Part shown: positions 30,023 to 40,427 of the stretch, in pieces
Numbering within the stretch: position 1 is the first letter of the stretch
Layout of the letters: the number at the start of each line of letters is the position of its first letter
Assembly: GCF_013307205.1 (NCBI RefSeq)
Contig: NZ_CP028940.1
Location: 1,595,702-1,659,701, forward strand
Source: Polynucleobacter arcticus
GTDB taxonomy: Bacteria > Pseudomonadota > Gammaproteobacteria > Burkholderiales > Burkholderiaceae
Direction: 5' to 3'
DNA length: 64,000 nt
The notes under the pieces: generated by a model
The model's input: only the letters and a program-made list of their open reading frames with translations
Databases searched by the model: none
Told to the model about the DNA's origin: nothing
Made by a program: the position numbers and the translations under genes

Positions 30023-31119
30023 TAGGCACGCCTTTCAAAATCACGCATAAATTCCACCAAAGCTTGAACGCCCTCAAGCGGCATGGCGTTGTACATGCTC
30101 GCACGCATACCGCCCGCAGCTTTATGGCCACGCAATGCCGCTAAGCCAGCAGCATTCGATTGCGCCAAAAACGCTGCATTCAGATTCTCGTCTTTTAGGA
30201 AAAAGGTTGCATTCATACGCGAACGATATTCTTTAGTGACGCGATTTTCATACAGACTGCTTTGATCTAGGAAATCGTAGAGCAAATCGGCTTTTTCTTG
30301 ATTGCGTTTCTCTATCGCCTTAACTCCGCCCTGCTTTAACAACCATTTAAATCCAAGTCCCGCCATGTAGATCGAAAAGGTTGGTGGTGTATTAATCATT
30401 GATTGGGTGCTCCCCTGCACAGACCAATCCCAAATCGTTGGGGTAATGCCCATGCTATGCCCAATTAAATCTTTACGAACGATCACAATCGTGACACCAG
30501 AAGGTCCAATGTTTTTTTGCGCACCGCCAAACCAAACGGCACATTGATTTACATTCATCTCTTTAGAGAGAATGTTGCTGGAGATATCTGCAACCAAGGG
30601 GATATTGCCAACATCTGGCACATCTGGAAACTCAACTCCACCAATCGTCTCATTGGCACAGTAGAGAACATAGGCAGCGTCATTCGATAGCTTCCAAGTA
30701 TTTCTTGCAGGAATCGTATTGAATTTTTCTGCAGCAGATGAAGCAACTAAATTTGCTGTGCCGTACTTCTGCGCCTCTTTAAATGATTTTTCTGACCAAA
30801 CACCGGTGACGATGTAGTCTGCCTTTGGCCCATTTTTGGCCAAAGGCATCAGATTCATTGGAATGGCCGCATTCTGTCCAAGGCCGCCGCCTTGCAACAG
30901 CAAGATCTCGTAGGTATCTGGAACATTCATCAAGGCGCGAAGGTCTTGAATGACTTCTTCATACACCTCCATGAACTCTTTGCTGCGGTGACTAATTTCC
31001 ATCACACTAGCACCAAGTCCGCGCCAATTGAGCATTTCTTCGGCAGCCTGCTTCAGCACCTCTTCAGGCAAAGTAGCGGGCCCCGCAGCGAAATTAAAAA
31101 TGCGGCGGTCAAACGTCAT
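30022..31119 (-). CDS. serC: phosphoserine aminotransferase
   Basis: PLP enzyme of serine and pyridoxine synthesis. IFNFAAGPATLPEEVLKQAA opens the protein and AVWFGGAQKNIGPSGVTIVI contains the PLP-binding Lys. 365 residues. One base overlap with pheA and 31 bp after gyrA, so it belongs to the long gyrA-rpsA transcription unit. Confidence 0.97.
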   Translation of the reverse strand: MTFDRRIFNFAAGPATLPEEVLKQAAEEMLNWRGLGASVMEISHRSKEFMEVYEEVIQDLRALMNVPDTYEILLLQGGGLGQNAAIPMNLMPLAKNGPKADYIVTGVWSEKSFKEAQKYGTANLVASSAAEKFNTIPARNTWKLSNDAAYVLYCANETIGGVEFPDVPDVGNIPLVADISSNILSKEMNVNQCAVWFGGAQKNIGPSGVTIVIVRKDLIGHSMGITPTIWDWSVQGSTQSMINTPPTFSIYMAGLGFKWLLKQGGVKAIEKRNQEKADLLYDFLDQSSLYENRVTKEYRSRMNATFFLKDENLNAAFLAQSNAAGLAALRGHKAAGGMRASMYNAMPLEGVQALVEFMRDFERRA

Positions 31120-31150
31120 GATGAGTTAATTAACCTTGTATGAATGCCAA

Positions 31151-33865
31151 TTAGGCATCACCAGCTTCATCAGAATTGGAGTCAACTACTGGGTCTGCAA
31201 CAACATCACCCTCTTCGCCATCATCCAAATCACTCTCGTCATCAGAATCACCTTCAGCGATACGCTGTAAGCCAGACAATCGAGTGCCTTCATCAATACT
31301 GATCAAAGTGACACCTTGGGTAGCCCGCCCCATCTCACGAATTTCTGAAACACGTGTCCGAACTAAGATACCGCCAGTAGTGATCAACATAATTTGATCT
31401 TCCGGAGACACTAGTGAAGCGGCAACAACTTTGCCGTTTCTCTCGGTTGTCTGAATCGCAATCATGCCTTTTGTACCGCGACCATGACGGGTGTATTCAC
31501 TAATTGGAGTGCGCTTACCAAAACCATTTTCAGTTGCAGTCAGTACGCTACTTGGAATAGCAAGGCCATTCGCATCCACCACTACTGCCTCAGCACCTTC
31601 AGCTGCTTCAGCTGGAGCAACCAACATCGCAATGACTTGATGGCCTTCACCTAAGTTCATGCCACGTACACCGCGTGCTGTACGACCCATTGGTCGAACA
31701 TCATTCTCATCAAAGCGCACTGCTTTACCAGCATCAGAGAACAACATCACATCATGTTGACCATCAGTAATCGCAGCGCCAACTAAGAAGTCATTCTCAT
31801 TCAAGTCAACCGCAATAATTCCGGCCTTACGTGGATTAGAGAAGTCAGACAAACGTGTCTTCTTCACTGTACCCAGGCTTGTAGCCATAAAGACATACTG
31901 ATCATCTTGATATCCCTTGATCGGGAGAATCACCGTGATCTTTTCGCCCTCAATCAATGGGAACATATTGACGATAGGCTTACCGCGTGAATTCCGACTT
32001 CCTTGCGGCACTTCCCATACTTTGAGCCAGTACATACGCCCACGATCGGAGAAGCACAAGATGATGTCATGCGTATTCGCAACGAAGAGTGTTTCAATCC
32101 AGTCTTCATTCTTGGTAGCTGCAGCTTGCTTGCCACGACCGCCACGTTTTTGCGCACGGTATTCACTCAGAGGCTGGCTCTTCATGTAACCCGTATTCGA
32201 TAGTGTGACCACCATATCTTGCGGTGTAATTAAATCTTCTGTGAATAGTTCAGTTGCATTCATTTCAATAAATGAACGACGCCCACTATCACCACCAGCA
32301 ATACCAAACTCTGCTTGAACTTCCTTCAACTCAGATTCAATCACTTGCGTGACGCGCTCTGGCTTAGCAAGTAAATCGAGCAGGTCAGAAATCTCTGCCA
32401 TCACAACCTTGTACTCATTCACAATCTTGTCTTGCTCAAGGCCAGTCAAGCGTTGTAAACGCATCTGCAAAATTTCTTGTGCTTGGCTATCAGACAAGCG
32501 ATACAGGCCGGTAGTTTGCATACCGTACTCAGGCAGTAAACCTTCAGGGCGATAAGCATTGCGACCGCCTGGAGTATCCGTCTCAGCACGCGCGAGCATC
32601 TCGCGAACCATAGAGGAGTCCCATGGCTTGCTCATTAATTCTTGCTTTGCAATGACTGGGTTTGCAGCCGCTTTAATGATGGCAATGAATTCATCAATGT
32701 TGGCCAATGCAACAGCCAGGCCTTCCAACACATGGCCACGCTCACGGGCTTTGCGCAATTCAAAAATCGTGCGACGGGTAACTACCTCACGACGATGCTG
32801 TAAGAAGTACTCCAACATCTGCTTCAAGTTCAGCAGACGTGGTTGGTTATCCACCAAAGCCACCATGTTCATGCCGAAGTTATCTTGCAGCTGAGTGCTC
32901 TTGTAGAGGTTGTTTAATACAACCTCAGGCACTTCGCCTCGCTTTAACTCAATCACAACGCGCATGCCCGATTTATCAGACTCATCGCGCAGATCGGAGA
33001 TGCCTTCGACTTTTTTCTCATTCACCAACTCAGCAATACGCTCAAGCAAATTCTTTTTATTTACTTGGTATGGCAACTCATCAACGATGATGGCCTGGCG
33101 AGAACCCTTATCTAAGTCCTCAAAATGAGTTTTAGCACGCATCACAACTCGGCCACGGCCAGTGCGATAGCCTTCACGCACACCCTGAACACCATAAATA
33201 ATGCCGGCGGTCGGGAAATCTGGCGCAGGAATAATCTCGATGAGCTCATCGATCGTGCATTCTGGGTTGTGCAGGACATGCAAACAAGCTGTAATCACCT
33301 CATCTAAATTATGAGGAGGAATATTGGTCGCCATACCCACAGCGATGCCTGAGCTGCCGTTAATCAGCAAATTAGGCACTTTTGCAGGAAGAATCAGGGG
33401 TTCTTTCTCACTACCGTCGTAGTTCGGCCCGAAATCCACGGTTTCCTTGTCCAAATCGGCCAATAATTCATGGGCGATTTTGCGAAGACGGATCTCGGTG
33501 TACCGCATTGCAGCAGCGTTATCGCCGTCTACGGAGCCAAAGTTACCCTGGCCGTCAACCAACATATAGCGCAAGGAGAAATCCTGGGCCATACGAACAA
33601 TGGTGTCATACACCGCAGAATCGCCATGTGGATGGTATTTACCGATTACATCGCCAACTATACGGGCAGATTTTTTGTAAGCGCGGTTCCAATCGTTGTT
33701 TAATTCATACATCGCAAATAAGACCCGGCGATGAACCGGTTTGAGGCCGTCACGTACGTCTGGCAGGGCTCTGCCGACAATGACGCTCATTGCGTAGTCC
33801 AAATAGGACCGTCGCATTTCGTCTTCTAGGGATATTGGTAGTGTTTCTTTAGCGGCTTGTTCCAT
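31151..33865 (-). CDS. gyrA: DNA gyrase subunit A
   Basis: 904 residues. The catalytic Tyr lies in [11 protein letters not shown]. The quinolone-resistance region reads [17 protein letters not shown], with Ser and Asp at the positions equivalent to E. coli 83 and 87, so the allele is of the susceptible type. The GyrA box is QKRGGRGKQ. The C-terminal tail is strongly acidic (Asp/Glu-rich), as in many betaproteobacteria. The gene diverges from the OmpA-family gene. Confidence 0.98.
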   Translation of the reverse strand: MEQAAKETLPISLEDEMRRSYLDYAMSVIVGRALPDVRDGLKPVHRRVLFAMYELNNDWNRAYKKSARIVGDVIGKYHPHGDSAVYDTIVRMAQDFSLRYMLVDGQGNFGSVDGDNAAAMRYTEIRLRKIAHELLADLDKETVDFGPNYDGSEKEPLILPAKVPNLLINGSSGIAVGMATNIPPHNLDEVITACLHVLHNPECTIDELIEIIPAPDFPTAGIIYGVQGVREGYRTGRGRVVMRAKTHFEDLDKGSRQAIIVDELPYQVNKKNLLERIAELVNEKKVEGISDLRDESDKSGMRVVIELKRGEVPEVVLNNLYKSTQLQDNFGMNMVALVDNQPRLLNLKQMLEYFLQHRREVVTRRTIFELRKARERGHVLEGLAVALANIDEFIAIIKAAANPVIAKQELMSKPWDSSMVREMLARAETDTPGGRNAYRPEGLLPEYGMQTTGLYRLSDSQAQEILQMRLQRLTGLEQDKIVNEYKVVMAEISDLLDLLAKPERVTQVIESELKEVQAEFGIAGGDSGRRSFIEMNATELFTEDLITPQDMVVTLSNTGYMKSQPLSEYRAQKRGGRGKQAAATKNEDWIETLFVANTHDIILCFSDRGRMYWLKVWEVPQGSRNSRGKPIVNMFPLIEGEKITVILPIKGYQDDQYVFMATSLGTVKKTRLSDFSNPRKAGIIAVDLNENDFLVGAAITDGQHDVMLFSDAGKAVRFDENDVRPMGRTARGVRGMNLGEGHQVIAMLVAPAEAAEGAEAVVVDANGLAIPSSVLTATENGFGKRTPISEYTRHGRGTKGMIAIQTTERNGKVVAASLVSPEDQIMLITTGGILVRTRVSEIREMGRATQGVTLISIDEGTRLSGLQRIAEGDSDDESDLDDGEEGDVVADPVVDSNSDEAGDA

Positions 33866-34023
33866 TTAGAAATAATATCATTTTGATGACTGATAGCCCC
33901 TATGCTAAGATTCTGACAGTTTGTACGAAATTGAGATGTGTCGCTTTGCAGTTTTTTGCTTCAAAGTAGGGCGAATTACATTTAAGTTTGACTTTAATTA
34001 AAAAAGATTTTTGAGGACTAAAA

Positions 34024-34611
34024 ATGAACAAAACCCTGAAACTGGTACTTGCTGGCGTAATTACTGTTGCTGCTACTGCTACTTCTGCCCAAAACGTTGA
34101 CAACTGGGTCAACTCAACTGGCATTACTTGGAAAAACGGCGACGGCACATTGTGCTGGCGTGACAGCAGCTGGACACCTGCAACAGCCGCTAAGGACTGC
34201 GATGGCTGGTTAGCACCAAAAGCTGCTGCTGCTAAAAAACCTGCTGTAACCCAGAGCAAGATTACTTTGCAAGCTGACACACTTTATGACTTCGACAAAG
34301 CAACATTGAAGCCAGAAGGTCAAGCTACTTTGGACAAAATTGCTAAAGATTTAAGCAAGATCAAATTAGAAGTAATTATTGCTGTTGGTAACACTGATAG
34401 CGTTGGTACTGATGCTTACAACATGGCTCTTGGCCAGCGTCGTGCTCAGTCCGTTAAAGCTTACTTGGTAAGCAAAGGTGTTGACGGTAGCCGCATTTAC
34501 ACAGAATCTAAAGGTAAGAGCAATCCAGTTGCATCTAATGCAACTGCAGAAGGTCGCTCCAAAAACCGCCGTACCGATATCGAAGTTGTTGGTACAGCTG
34601 CAGTTAAGTAA
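34024..34611 (+). CDS. OmpA-family envelope protein
   Basis: 195 residues. A signal peptide (LVLAGVITVAATATSAQ) precedes a short region with two Cys (TLCWRDSSW, KDCDGWL), and then an OmpA peptidoglycan-binding domain: LYDFDKATLKPEGQATLDKI, IAVGNTDSVGTDAYNMALGQ, RRAQSVKAYLVSKG and GRSKNRRTDIEV. There is no N-terminal beta-barrel, so it is a soluble or peripherally attached cell-wall-binding protein. TGAGGA lies upstream of the ATG. A terminator follows at once, so it is monocistronic and probably abundant. Confidence 0.9.
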   Translation: MNKTLKLVLAGVITVAATATSAQNVDNWVNSTGITWKNGDGTLCWRDSSWTPATAAKDCDGWLAPKAAAAKKPAVTQSKITLQADTLYDFDKATLKPEGQATLDKIAKDLSKIKLEVIIAVGNTDSVGTDAYNMALGQRRAQSVKAYLVSKGVDGSRIYTESKGKSNPVASNATAEGRSKNRRTDIEVVGTAAVK

Positions 34612-34625
34612 TTCTTTTTACTTGT

Positions 34626-34654
34626 AAAAAAGCCCGGTTCTGCCGGGCTTTTTT
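34626..34654 (+). terminator. Rho-independent terminator after the OmpA-family gene
   Basis: AAAAAAGCCCGG and CCGGGCTTTTTT form a long perfect stem with a short loop (TTCTG), ending in a T-run, 14 bp after the stop codon. Confidence 0.95.
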
Positions 34655-34711
34655 ATTTCCGCTATATTCGTGTCTTACCTATCTCAGAGCGCTTCTTGCG
34701 CCTAAACATCC

Positions 34712-35401
34712 ATGAACGTCGACCAGTCTGAAATTGCTAAATTTAGCGCCCTAGCCCATCGCTGGTGGGATCCCAATAGTGAATTCAAGCCCTTACACGC
34801 GATTAACCCCCTGCGCCTAGACTGGATTAAGTCCTATGTTGATTTAAAGGGCAAGAAGGTCTTGGATGTGGGTTGTGGTGGCGGTATTTTGGCTGAATCT
34901 ATTGCCCAATCAGGAGCTCATACCTGCGGCATCGATTTATCCGAAAAGGCCCTTAAAGTTGCCGAATTGCACGCGTTAGAAGTGGGGGCTAAGCTCACAT
35001 ACCGCCCTATTTCAGCTGAAGCACTAGCTGAGGAAGAGCCAGAGCAATATGATGTTGTGACGTGCATGGAGATGCTAGAGCATGTACCAGATCCCTCATC
35101 CGTAGTCCGTGCCTGTGCAAAGCTATGTAAACCTGGTGGCACCCTCTTTTTTAGCACCTTAAATCGCAATCCCAAGTCCTACTTATTTGCGATTATTGGC
35201 GCGGAATACATCTTGCGACTCCTTCCCAAAGGTACTCACGAATACGCAAAATTTATCAAGCCATCCGAATTGGTTGCATTTACCCGTCACGCTGGGCTAG
35301 AAATGATCGGCATGAAGGGGATGACATACAACCCAATAACGCAAGTCTACAAATTGGGTGAAGATGTGGATGTAAATTACATGATTGTTGTGCGCAAATG
35401 A
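34712..35401 (+). CDS. ubiG: ubiquinone biosynthesis O-methyltransferase
   Basis: Performs both O-methylations of ubiquinone synthesis. [20 protein letters not shown] is the UbiG N-terminal signature and [17 protein letters not shown] the AdoMet site. [13 protein letters not shown] is the post-motif. 229 residues. The 3' end overlaps gph by 4 bp. Confidence 0.96.
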   Translation: MNVDQSEIAKFSALAHRWWDPNSEFKPLHAINPLRLDWIKSYVDLKGKKVLDVGCGGGILAESIAQSGAHTCGIDLSEKALKVAELHALEVGAKLTYRPISAEALAEEEPEQYDVVTCMEMLEHVPDPSSVVRACAKLCKPGGTLFFSTLNRNPKSYLFAIIGAEYILRLLPKGTHEYAKFIKPSELVAFTRHAGLEMIGMKGMTYNPITQVYKLGEDVDVNYMIVVRK

Positions 35402-36081
35402 ATAACGGGTTAGCAAGCCCTTACAAAGGCGTCTTTTTTGACCTGGACGGCACGCTTGCAGATACCGCTCCAGACCTTGTGGCAGCAGCAAACCAGCTCT
35501 TAATTACCCGCAATCTCAAACCCAAGCAATATGAACTCTTGCGGCCTCATGCCTCTGCTGGAGCTAGAGGTCTCATTGGTGGGGCATTTGGAATTGGCAC
35601 CGATCATCCAGACTTCATTGCATTGCGCGATGAGTTTTTTTTGAATTATGAAAAAGCATTACTAGTCAACAGTGTGCTTTTCGAGGGTGTTGATCACCTC
35701 TTAACCCAGTTGGAAAATGCGCAGTTACCGTGGGGCATTGTGACCAATAAGAGCGAGCGCTTTACCAATCCCCTGACAGAGCTCATGGGGTTACGCCAAA
35801 GAGCGGCCTCTACCGTCTCTGGCGATACTACGCCCCATTCAAAACCCCATCCAGAACCGATTCTGCACGCTGCCAGACTAGCCAACATCGATCCGAGCCA
35901 ATCGGTATATGTTGGCGATGACATTCGGGATATCTTGGCCGGCAAAGCAGCAGGCATGCAAACCATCGCAGCTGCGTATGGCTACTGTGGCTGCGAAGAG
36001 CCTCCAGAGGCCTGGGGTGCCGATTACCTAGTGCATCACCCGCTAGAGCTCCTCGAAATCATCTTTCCCGGTAGGGCTTAA
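35398..36081 (+). CDS. gph: phosphoglycolate phosphatase (HAD family)
   Basis: HAD phosphatase of 227 residues. Motif I is [15 protein letters not shown] with the nucleophilic Asp, motif II GIVTNKS, motif III a Lys in [12 protein letters not shown], and motif [20 protein letters not shown]. The ubiG-gph pair is a standard betaproteobacterial arrangement. Phosphoglycolate is the presumed substrate; related sugar phosphates cannot be excluded. Confidence 0.9.
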   Translation: MNNGLASPYKGVFFDLDGTLADTAPDLVAAANQLLITRNLKPKQYELLRPHASAGARGLIGGAFGIGTDHPDFIALRDEFFLNYEKALLVNSVLFEGVDHLLTQLENAQLPWGIVTNKSERFTNPLTELMGLRQRAASTVSGDTTPHSKPHPEPILHAARLANIDPSQSVYVGDDIRDILAGKAAGMQTIAAAYGYCGCEEPPEAWGADYLVHHPLELLEIIFPGRA

Positions 36082-36153
36082 TCTATCTTTCCTTAGATAT
36101 TCAACAAATTAAATCTAAGAGCCTTAAAATAAGATTTCCAATGCATGAACTCC

Positions 36154-36512
36154 GGGGTCGACATGGTTTCGACGTGGATTACAAAGCATCAAGGGCATAC
36201 CGAGGACCCGTTATCTCGTAAATCAATGGGAATGTAATAACTGCAAACGACGAACGTTTCGCACTAGCCGCTTAATTGCGGTTGCCCCTGAACTGATTCT
36301 CTCTTGGGTCAGCTAGCGCAAGCTAGATCAGGGTCATATACAAGAGATAAGATCATTTCATGTCACGGGGAATGGTTCGAAAACCTAGTGAATCGCCAGC
36401 GTGGAACATGTCAGTCTGTGACTAGCTAGCTAAATTAAATGATATGACTAAGTATGTAGAACTTGTTGTAGAGGATTTGCGGACGCGGGTTCGATTCCCG
36501 CCGACTCCACCA
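36154..36512 (+). ncRNA. ssrA: transfer-messenger RNA
   Basis: One-piece tmRNA. The 5' GGGGTCG pairs with the 3' CGACTCC before ACCA, giving the tRNA-like acceptor stem, and GGGTTCGATTCCCGCC is the T-arm. The resume codon GCA at 36243 opens the tag frame encoding ANDERFALAA and ending at TAA 36273-36275. This is the betaproteobacterial tag. The RNA rescues stalled ribosomes with SmpB. Its 3' end is also the insertion site of the element to the right and is intact. Confidence 0.97.
36486..36512 (+). other. presumed attachment site (attL) in the ssrA 3' end
   Basis: The T-arm and acceptor end of tmRNA directly precede an integrase gene, the usual target of tyrosine integrases. The other copy (attR) was looked for by eye up to 64000 and not found, so the exact core cannot be fixed and the element probably ends beyond the window. 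Confidence 0.6.
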
Positions 36513-36533
36513 TTTTGTAGTACGTAACAGTCC

Positions 36534-36561
36534 AACGCCACCCACCAGGGTGGCGTTTTTC
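36534..36561 (+). terminator. Rho-independent terminator after ssrA
   Basis: AACGCCACCC and GGGTGGCGTT form a perfect 10-bp stem around ACCA, followed by a T-run, 21 bp after the CCA end of tmRNA. Confidence 0.9.
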
Positions 36562-36624
36562 TTTGTAGATAAAGGGCTGTACGCCCATTGTGGTCTTTCT
36601 AGATTCTGCTGTATCCAAATACGC

Positions 36625-36688
36625 TGGGGGTATTATTGGGGGTATCGGAGCAAAATCGAACAGGGTCAAAAACATGGTTGGGGGTATT
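36625..36688 (+). repeat. three copies of TGGGGGTATY before the integrase start
   Basis: Copies lie at 36625-36634, 36637-36646 and 36679-36688, all in the same orientation. The third overlaps the first codons of the integrase. Position between the att site and int suggests arm-type integrase or excisionase binding sites; this is an inference. Confidence 0.55.
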
Positions 36689-37927
36689 TCTGGAAAGCTT
36701 ACAGATAAAGGGATCAAGAGCTTCGTCAACCGCTCAGCCCCAGGCAGCAAGCTTGCAGATGGTCGAGGCCTTTATTTACTTATCACCCAGACCCAAACTG
36801 CTATTTGGCGCATCAAATATCGCATCGAAGGCAAAGAAAAAAGTTATTCCATAGGCGGGTATCCGCAAAACAGTTTGGCCCAAGCAAGACTAGAGCTAAA
36901 CGAGGTCAAAGCCTGCCTTACCAAAGGTCAGGATCCAGTAATCTCCAGACGCCTTAATAGGGCCAATGCCGCCTCTCAGAGTGACAGCACCTTCAAGGCT
37001 GTAGCCGAAGAATGGTTCTCCATGAAAGAGAAAGAATGGAGTGCAACCCACTTCACGAAATCTAAAAGGGCTTTTGAGCGAGATGTTTATAAATCGCTTG
37101 GGGCACTGCCTATTGAAAGCATCACCCCATCCGTTATTGCCAAGGCAATTGAGACCATCAACAAACGAGATGTTCTAGAGACTGCCACAAGAATTTTGCA
37201 GCACCTCAATGGTGTCTTTCGTTATGCCCAGGCTAAAGGTTTGTGTGAGGGTAATTCTGCTGCACCAGTGAAGGAAATTCTTCCTCGAAAGAAAACCAAC
37301 GGACGTATGCCAGCATTACTGGATTGGAATTCTTTAGGCGCCCTCTTACGCGCTGCAGATGCAGCACGCCTTTCTCCATCAGTAAGAGCTGCTCATCGTC
37401 TTCTTGCCTTTACTGCAACACGCATCAGCAATGTTGTACAAGCCGAGTGGAAAGAATTTGATCTTGATGCAGATATCCCGATCTGGGTAATACCTCGAGC
37501 CAAGATGAAAGATCACACACGTATTGGTGATCACCGCATTCCTTTAGGACCAGAGATAACTACAGAGTTAAAGCAATGGGGGAAACTCTTTGGAAGAAGG
37601 GGTTACGTATTTCCATCACCCACTGGCAATCAATTTATTAGTCGTGAAAGTCTAGAGAAAGCTTATCGAGTAACGCTTAATATGGCTGGAAAGCATGCGC
37701 CGCACGGTTGGCGTAGTGCCTTCTCTACTCTTGCTAGAGATAATGGCTTTGAACAAGATGTTGTTGAGTTAGCGCTAGATCATGCGCACGGGAATGAAGT
37801 GGTGCGCGCCTATGATCGTGGCGAACGATTTACAAAAAGGGTTGGTCTATATAAGTGGTGGGGAGAGAAGCTAACCCATGCGCAGAATGGTGCTGAGATT
37901 ATTGAGTTGACTAAAAAAGCGGCCTGA
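36674..37927 (+). CDS. tyrosine-recombinase integrase (P4/DUF4102 type)
   Basis: Integrase of the element, 417 residues from the ATG at 36674, chosen because AGGG lies 8 bp upstream and the preceding residues resemble no integrase. The N-terminal DUF4102 arm-binding domain includes LADGRGLYLLI and IGGYPQNSLAQARLEL. The catalytic domain shows the Arg in TATRISNVVQAEW, the HxxR box in APHGWRSAFSTLA, and the final His and Tyr in LDHAHGNEVVRAYDR, so it looks active. It lies directly beside ssrA and converges on the reverse transcriptase gene with 7 bp between stops. Confidence 0.94.
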   Translation: MVGGISGKLTDKGIKSFVNRSAPGSKLADGRGLYLLITQTQTAIWRIKYRIEGKEKSYSIGGYPQNSLAQARLELNEVKACLTKGQDPVISRRLNRANAASQSDSTFKAVAEEWFSMKEKEWSATHFTKSKRAFERDVYKSLGALPIESITPSVIAKAIETINKRDVLETATRILQHLNGVFRYAQAKGLCEGNSAAPVKEILPRKKTNGRMPALLDWNSLGALLRAADAARLSPSVRAAHRLLAFTATRISNVVQAEWKEFDLDADIPIWVIPRAKMKDHTRIGDHRIPLGPEITTELKQWGKLFGRRGYVFPSPTGNQFISRESLEKAYRVTLNMAGKHAPHGWRSAFSTLARDNGFEQDVVELALDHAHGNEVVRAYDRGERFTKRVGLYKWWGEKLTHAQNGAEIIELTKKAA

Positions 37928-37934
37928 TTCACAA

Positions 37935-39995
37935 CTAGTAACCAGATCTATGAAGTTCAGCCGTGGCGTTTCGTAGAAGGCGAGATCCTGTTTTTAACCA
38001 CTCAAACTTAATAGCCCGAGTAGGCTTTTGGTTCGCCCTAACAACAGCATGTGATAAGTGACTCAAGTATCTGCGATCATGAATTTCATTTAGATATCGA
38101 TAAAGTGCAGGATACTTTATTCTCATTTTTTTACTATTCATAACACTACCAACTTCCCCCATCTTATATGAGCCCAAAAATGGATCTGCCCTATACAAAG
38201 AATCGAGTAGCCAATCATTAAAACCATCCATTGAATTTACCCATGCCGTAGCACTTGTCTGAAAATAGCCCTTTGAGCTAACGATCTGAGCCTCAGCTTT
38301 TTTGTAATTAGATCCAAATATAGATCTCCAATCAATTGGGATATCAGCAGAAGTCATTTCAAAAATAGATTTTCGGATTCCGCAGACAAAAGAGCCGGCA
38401 CGTTTCACAACACCCAATTCCTTCAATAAAATTACCGCCTGAGGGTTCAACCCTATAGAGGAACCCTTAACTGAAATCTCCAAAAATGCCGCAATCCAAG
38501 CCGCTGCTAATGCCACATCGGCACTCTTGGACCTGAGTGAAGTATTGATAAGGCTTGTACGACTAACCTCATCAATATCAAGCCATCTTGTTCTGTAATG
38601 CATTGATGCTGCAAGCCAGTCTGGCTGCACCTTAGTTAGACCATATTTTTGCTGGGCTAATGTAAATCCAGATTGATCCTGAAGCCAGCTCCATAATGCA
38701 TTTGATAGGTCAGGCTGATGAAATTTTGGCTGCCATAACTTTTTAAAAATCGTCTTAAATCTAGCTAGATGAGAAGATGGAATCCTTCCTATAGCCGAGT
38801 TAATCAGTGCAGCTCTTACGGCGGGATAGAGCTCCTGAGCCTCAATTTCCAGTAATAGTCTATCTGCCTGTTTATTGGATAGAACTTTAAATTTACTAAG
38901 ATGACTAGCAATCTGTGGATAGTAATGTGGGGCATGCTCAAACACTCTCCATAATCTATCCATTAATTGATTTGAGGCTGTAGCTGATGCAACTAGAAAT
39001 TTAAAGCGCGTTGGATTTAAAACTGTATAACCCCTTTTGCCTGGCGTAATCTCGGAGATTGCCTTCCTCAGGGCAGATTGATTTATGGAGGGCATTAAAA
39101 ATAATGCTTCATAGGGATTGCTAATGCTCTTTAACTCATCTTGAATATTGACAACTTGATGGATATCGATTTTGCTTGACTGTGGAAATAACCCCACATC
39201 CTTACTCAATCTATCAAGCTTAACCAAGGCATAGCGTAAATGTTTTTCTTGTTTTGCAAATAGCCTAATGTCATCAACATATCTAAGGTATGTAACCTTG
39301 TAATTAATATGATGATTCTCATCAAAGTGTTTGAGAACAACCTCCGCGATCAACCCAGAACTTAAGGGCCCCTGAGGTATTCCATGATTGTGATAGATTT
39401 GCGTAGCTGTAGCAGTCCACTTAGTGAGACATTGCGTTAAAAAATCTATCAAATCATTGGTTACGCCAATCCTCGAAAGCATTTGGCGCAATACATGATG
39501 ATCAATACTGTCATAGAAGGCAGTTAAATCAAAACTTGCAGTCCAAACATAACCTGCATTGAATGTTGATTCAGATGCGCTGTTAAAAGCACGATAACCT
39601 TCCGACCATTTCTTATAAAACCAAGGACTTTTTAATCCAGCATATAAGTGACCAAAAACCTCTTTTTCGTATTTTGACTTAACGTGAGGTGCCAATTTTT
39701 CTGCAATTACATTTGCTATAGCTTGGTAAACAATTTGATCCTCTACACATAACAATGAGTATGGTCTCAGAATGCCAGATGGCTTTGGAAAATAAATCTT
39801 GCAGGCATCAGTTGGCCCATATATGCCTCGGCGTAATCTATCTTGAAGGTGGTTGAGCTGCGCATCACCAGCAATTGCATAGGCTGTATATGCATCCCTA
39901 AAATATCCCTTATAAGCCCTATCTGGATTTGATCTAATCCGCTGCCAAGCGAGATGCAAATTTTCAATTGCCCACACTTGCTTCAAGTCACTCAT
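37935..39995 (-). CDS. reverse transcriptase, probable antiviral (DRT-like)
   Basis: 686 residues. The RT palm is clear: ASFDLTAFYDSIDHHVL (residues 153-169) with the first catalytic Asp, GIPQGPLSSGL (205-215), and the YVDD box in LRYVDDIRLFAKQ (237-249). About 400 residues follow with no recognised domain and a helical look. No group II intron maturase, integrase or retron msr/msd feature is evident. The size, the long C-terminal extension and the mobile-element location fit the unknown-group or defence-associated RTs; the exact group cannot be assigned here. Only 90 bp lie upstream to the endolysin gene, so any template RNA would have to be short or overlap a neighbour. Confidence 0.85.
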   Translation of the reverse strand: MSDLKQVWAIENLHLAWQRIRSNPDRAYKGYFRDAYTAYAIAGDAQLNHLQDRLRRGIYGPTDACKIYFPKPSGILRPYSLLCVEDQIVYQAIANVIAEKLAPHVKSKYEKEVFGHLYAGLKSPWFYKKWSEGYRAFNSASESTFNAGYVWTASFDLTAFYDSIDHHVLRQMLSRIGVTNDLIDFLTQCLTKWTATATQIYHNHGIPQGPLSSGLIAEVVLKHFDENHHINYKVTYLRYVDDIRLFAKQEKHLRYALVKLDRLSKDVGLFPQSSKIDIHQVVNIQDELKSISNPYEALFLMPSINQSALRKAISEITPGKRGYTVLNPTRFKFLVASATASNQLMDRLWRVFEHAPHYYPQIASHLSKFKVLSNKQADRLLLEIEAQELYPAVRAALINSAIGRIPSSHLARFKTIFKKLWQPKFHQPDLSNALWSWLQDQSGFTLAQQKYGLTKVQPDWLAASMHYRTRWLDIDEVSRTSLINTSLRSKSADVALAAAWIAAFLEISVKGSSIGLNPQAVILLKELGVVKRAGSFVCGIRKSIFEMTSADIPIDWRSIFGSNYKKAEAQIVSSKGYFQTSATAWVNSMDGFNDWLLDSLYRADPFLGSYKMGEVGSVMNSKKMRIKYPALYRYLNEIHDRRYLSHLSHAVVRANQKPTRAIKFEWLKTGSRLLRNATAELHRSGY

Positions 39996-40085
39996 ATAAA
40001 ACCTTATTTTGGATACTAGACAACTATATATCCAGATGCTATCTACTGCTCCATTTCACTAAATTCGCTAACTCTCAAGCTAAAT

Positions 40086-40427
40086 TTATGCAACCCTCTC
40101 AAAATGCGGCACATCCACAAACCCCTTGAAATTCCCGCCCCATCTATTCTTAGGCCCTAGGCTTTCCCAGTATTCACCTACCGTGCGGATGAGTTCTTTA
40201 TCCCATACGAGCTTCCCATTCCAAAAGAAATTGAGATCGATAGCGCAGCGCCTCAAATGATTACTATTCATAGTCTTGGATCTACCGGTCTTGAAATAGA
40301 TCTCCTGCTGCTCTGGTGAACGCCAGAGCTCACCCCCCGTAATGACCCATCCTTCTGCAGTCGCAAATTGAATAAGTCTGCTGACGTCAATTAGGAAGGA
40401 TGCTTGCTCCGTTACTAGACTGCTCAT
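40086..40427 (-). CDS. phage endolysin, M15 peptidase (L-alanyl-D-glutamate type)
   Basis: 113 residues, a single VanY/M15 domain. Zinc ligands are supplied by SNHLRRCAIDLNFFW (His and Asp) and by DVPHFE (His). The sequence NRWGGNFKGFVDVPHFE is typical of T5-like and prophage endolysins. It would cleave the peptide stems of peptidoglycan at lysis. Its start overlaps the holin stop by 4 bp, forming a lysis pair. No spanin gene was recognised. Confidence 0.88.
   Translation of the reverse strand: MSSLVTEQASFLIDVSRLIQFATAEGWVITGGELWRSPEQQEIYFKTGRSKTMNSNHLRRCAIDLNFFWNGKLVWDKELIRTVGEYWESLGPKNRWGGNFKGFVDVPHFERVA

Noticed and set aside
36448-36750. 100-residue open frame on the minus strand across the tmRNA 3' end (contains VESAGIEPASANP)
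   Set aside because: It is antisense to the tmRNA T-arm and acceptor stem. This peptide is the familiar artefact of translating tRNA-like ends backwards.
37935-39995. Retron or group II intron identity for the reverse transcriptase
   Set aside because: No maturase or endonuclease domain and no convincing msr/msd inverted repeat is visible in the 90 bp upstream; a defence-type RT fits better, though the group remains open.
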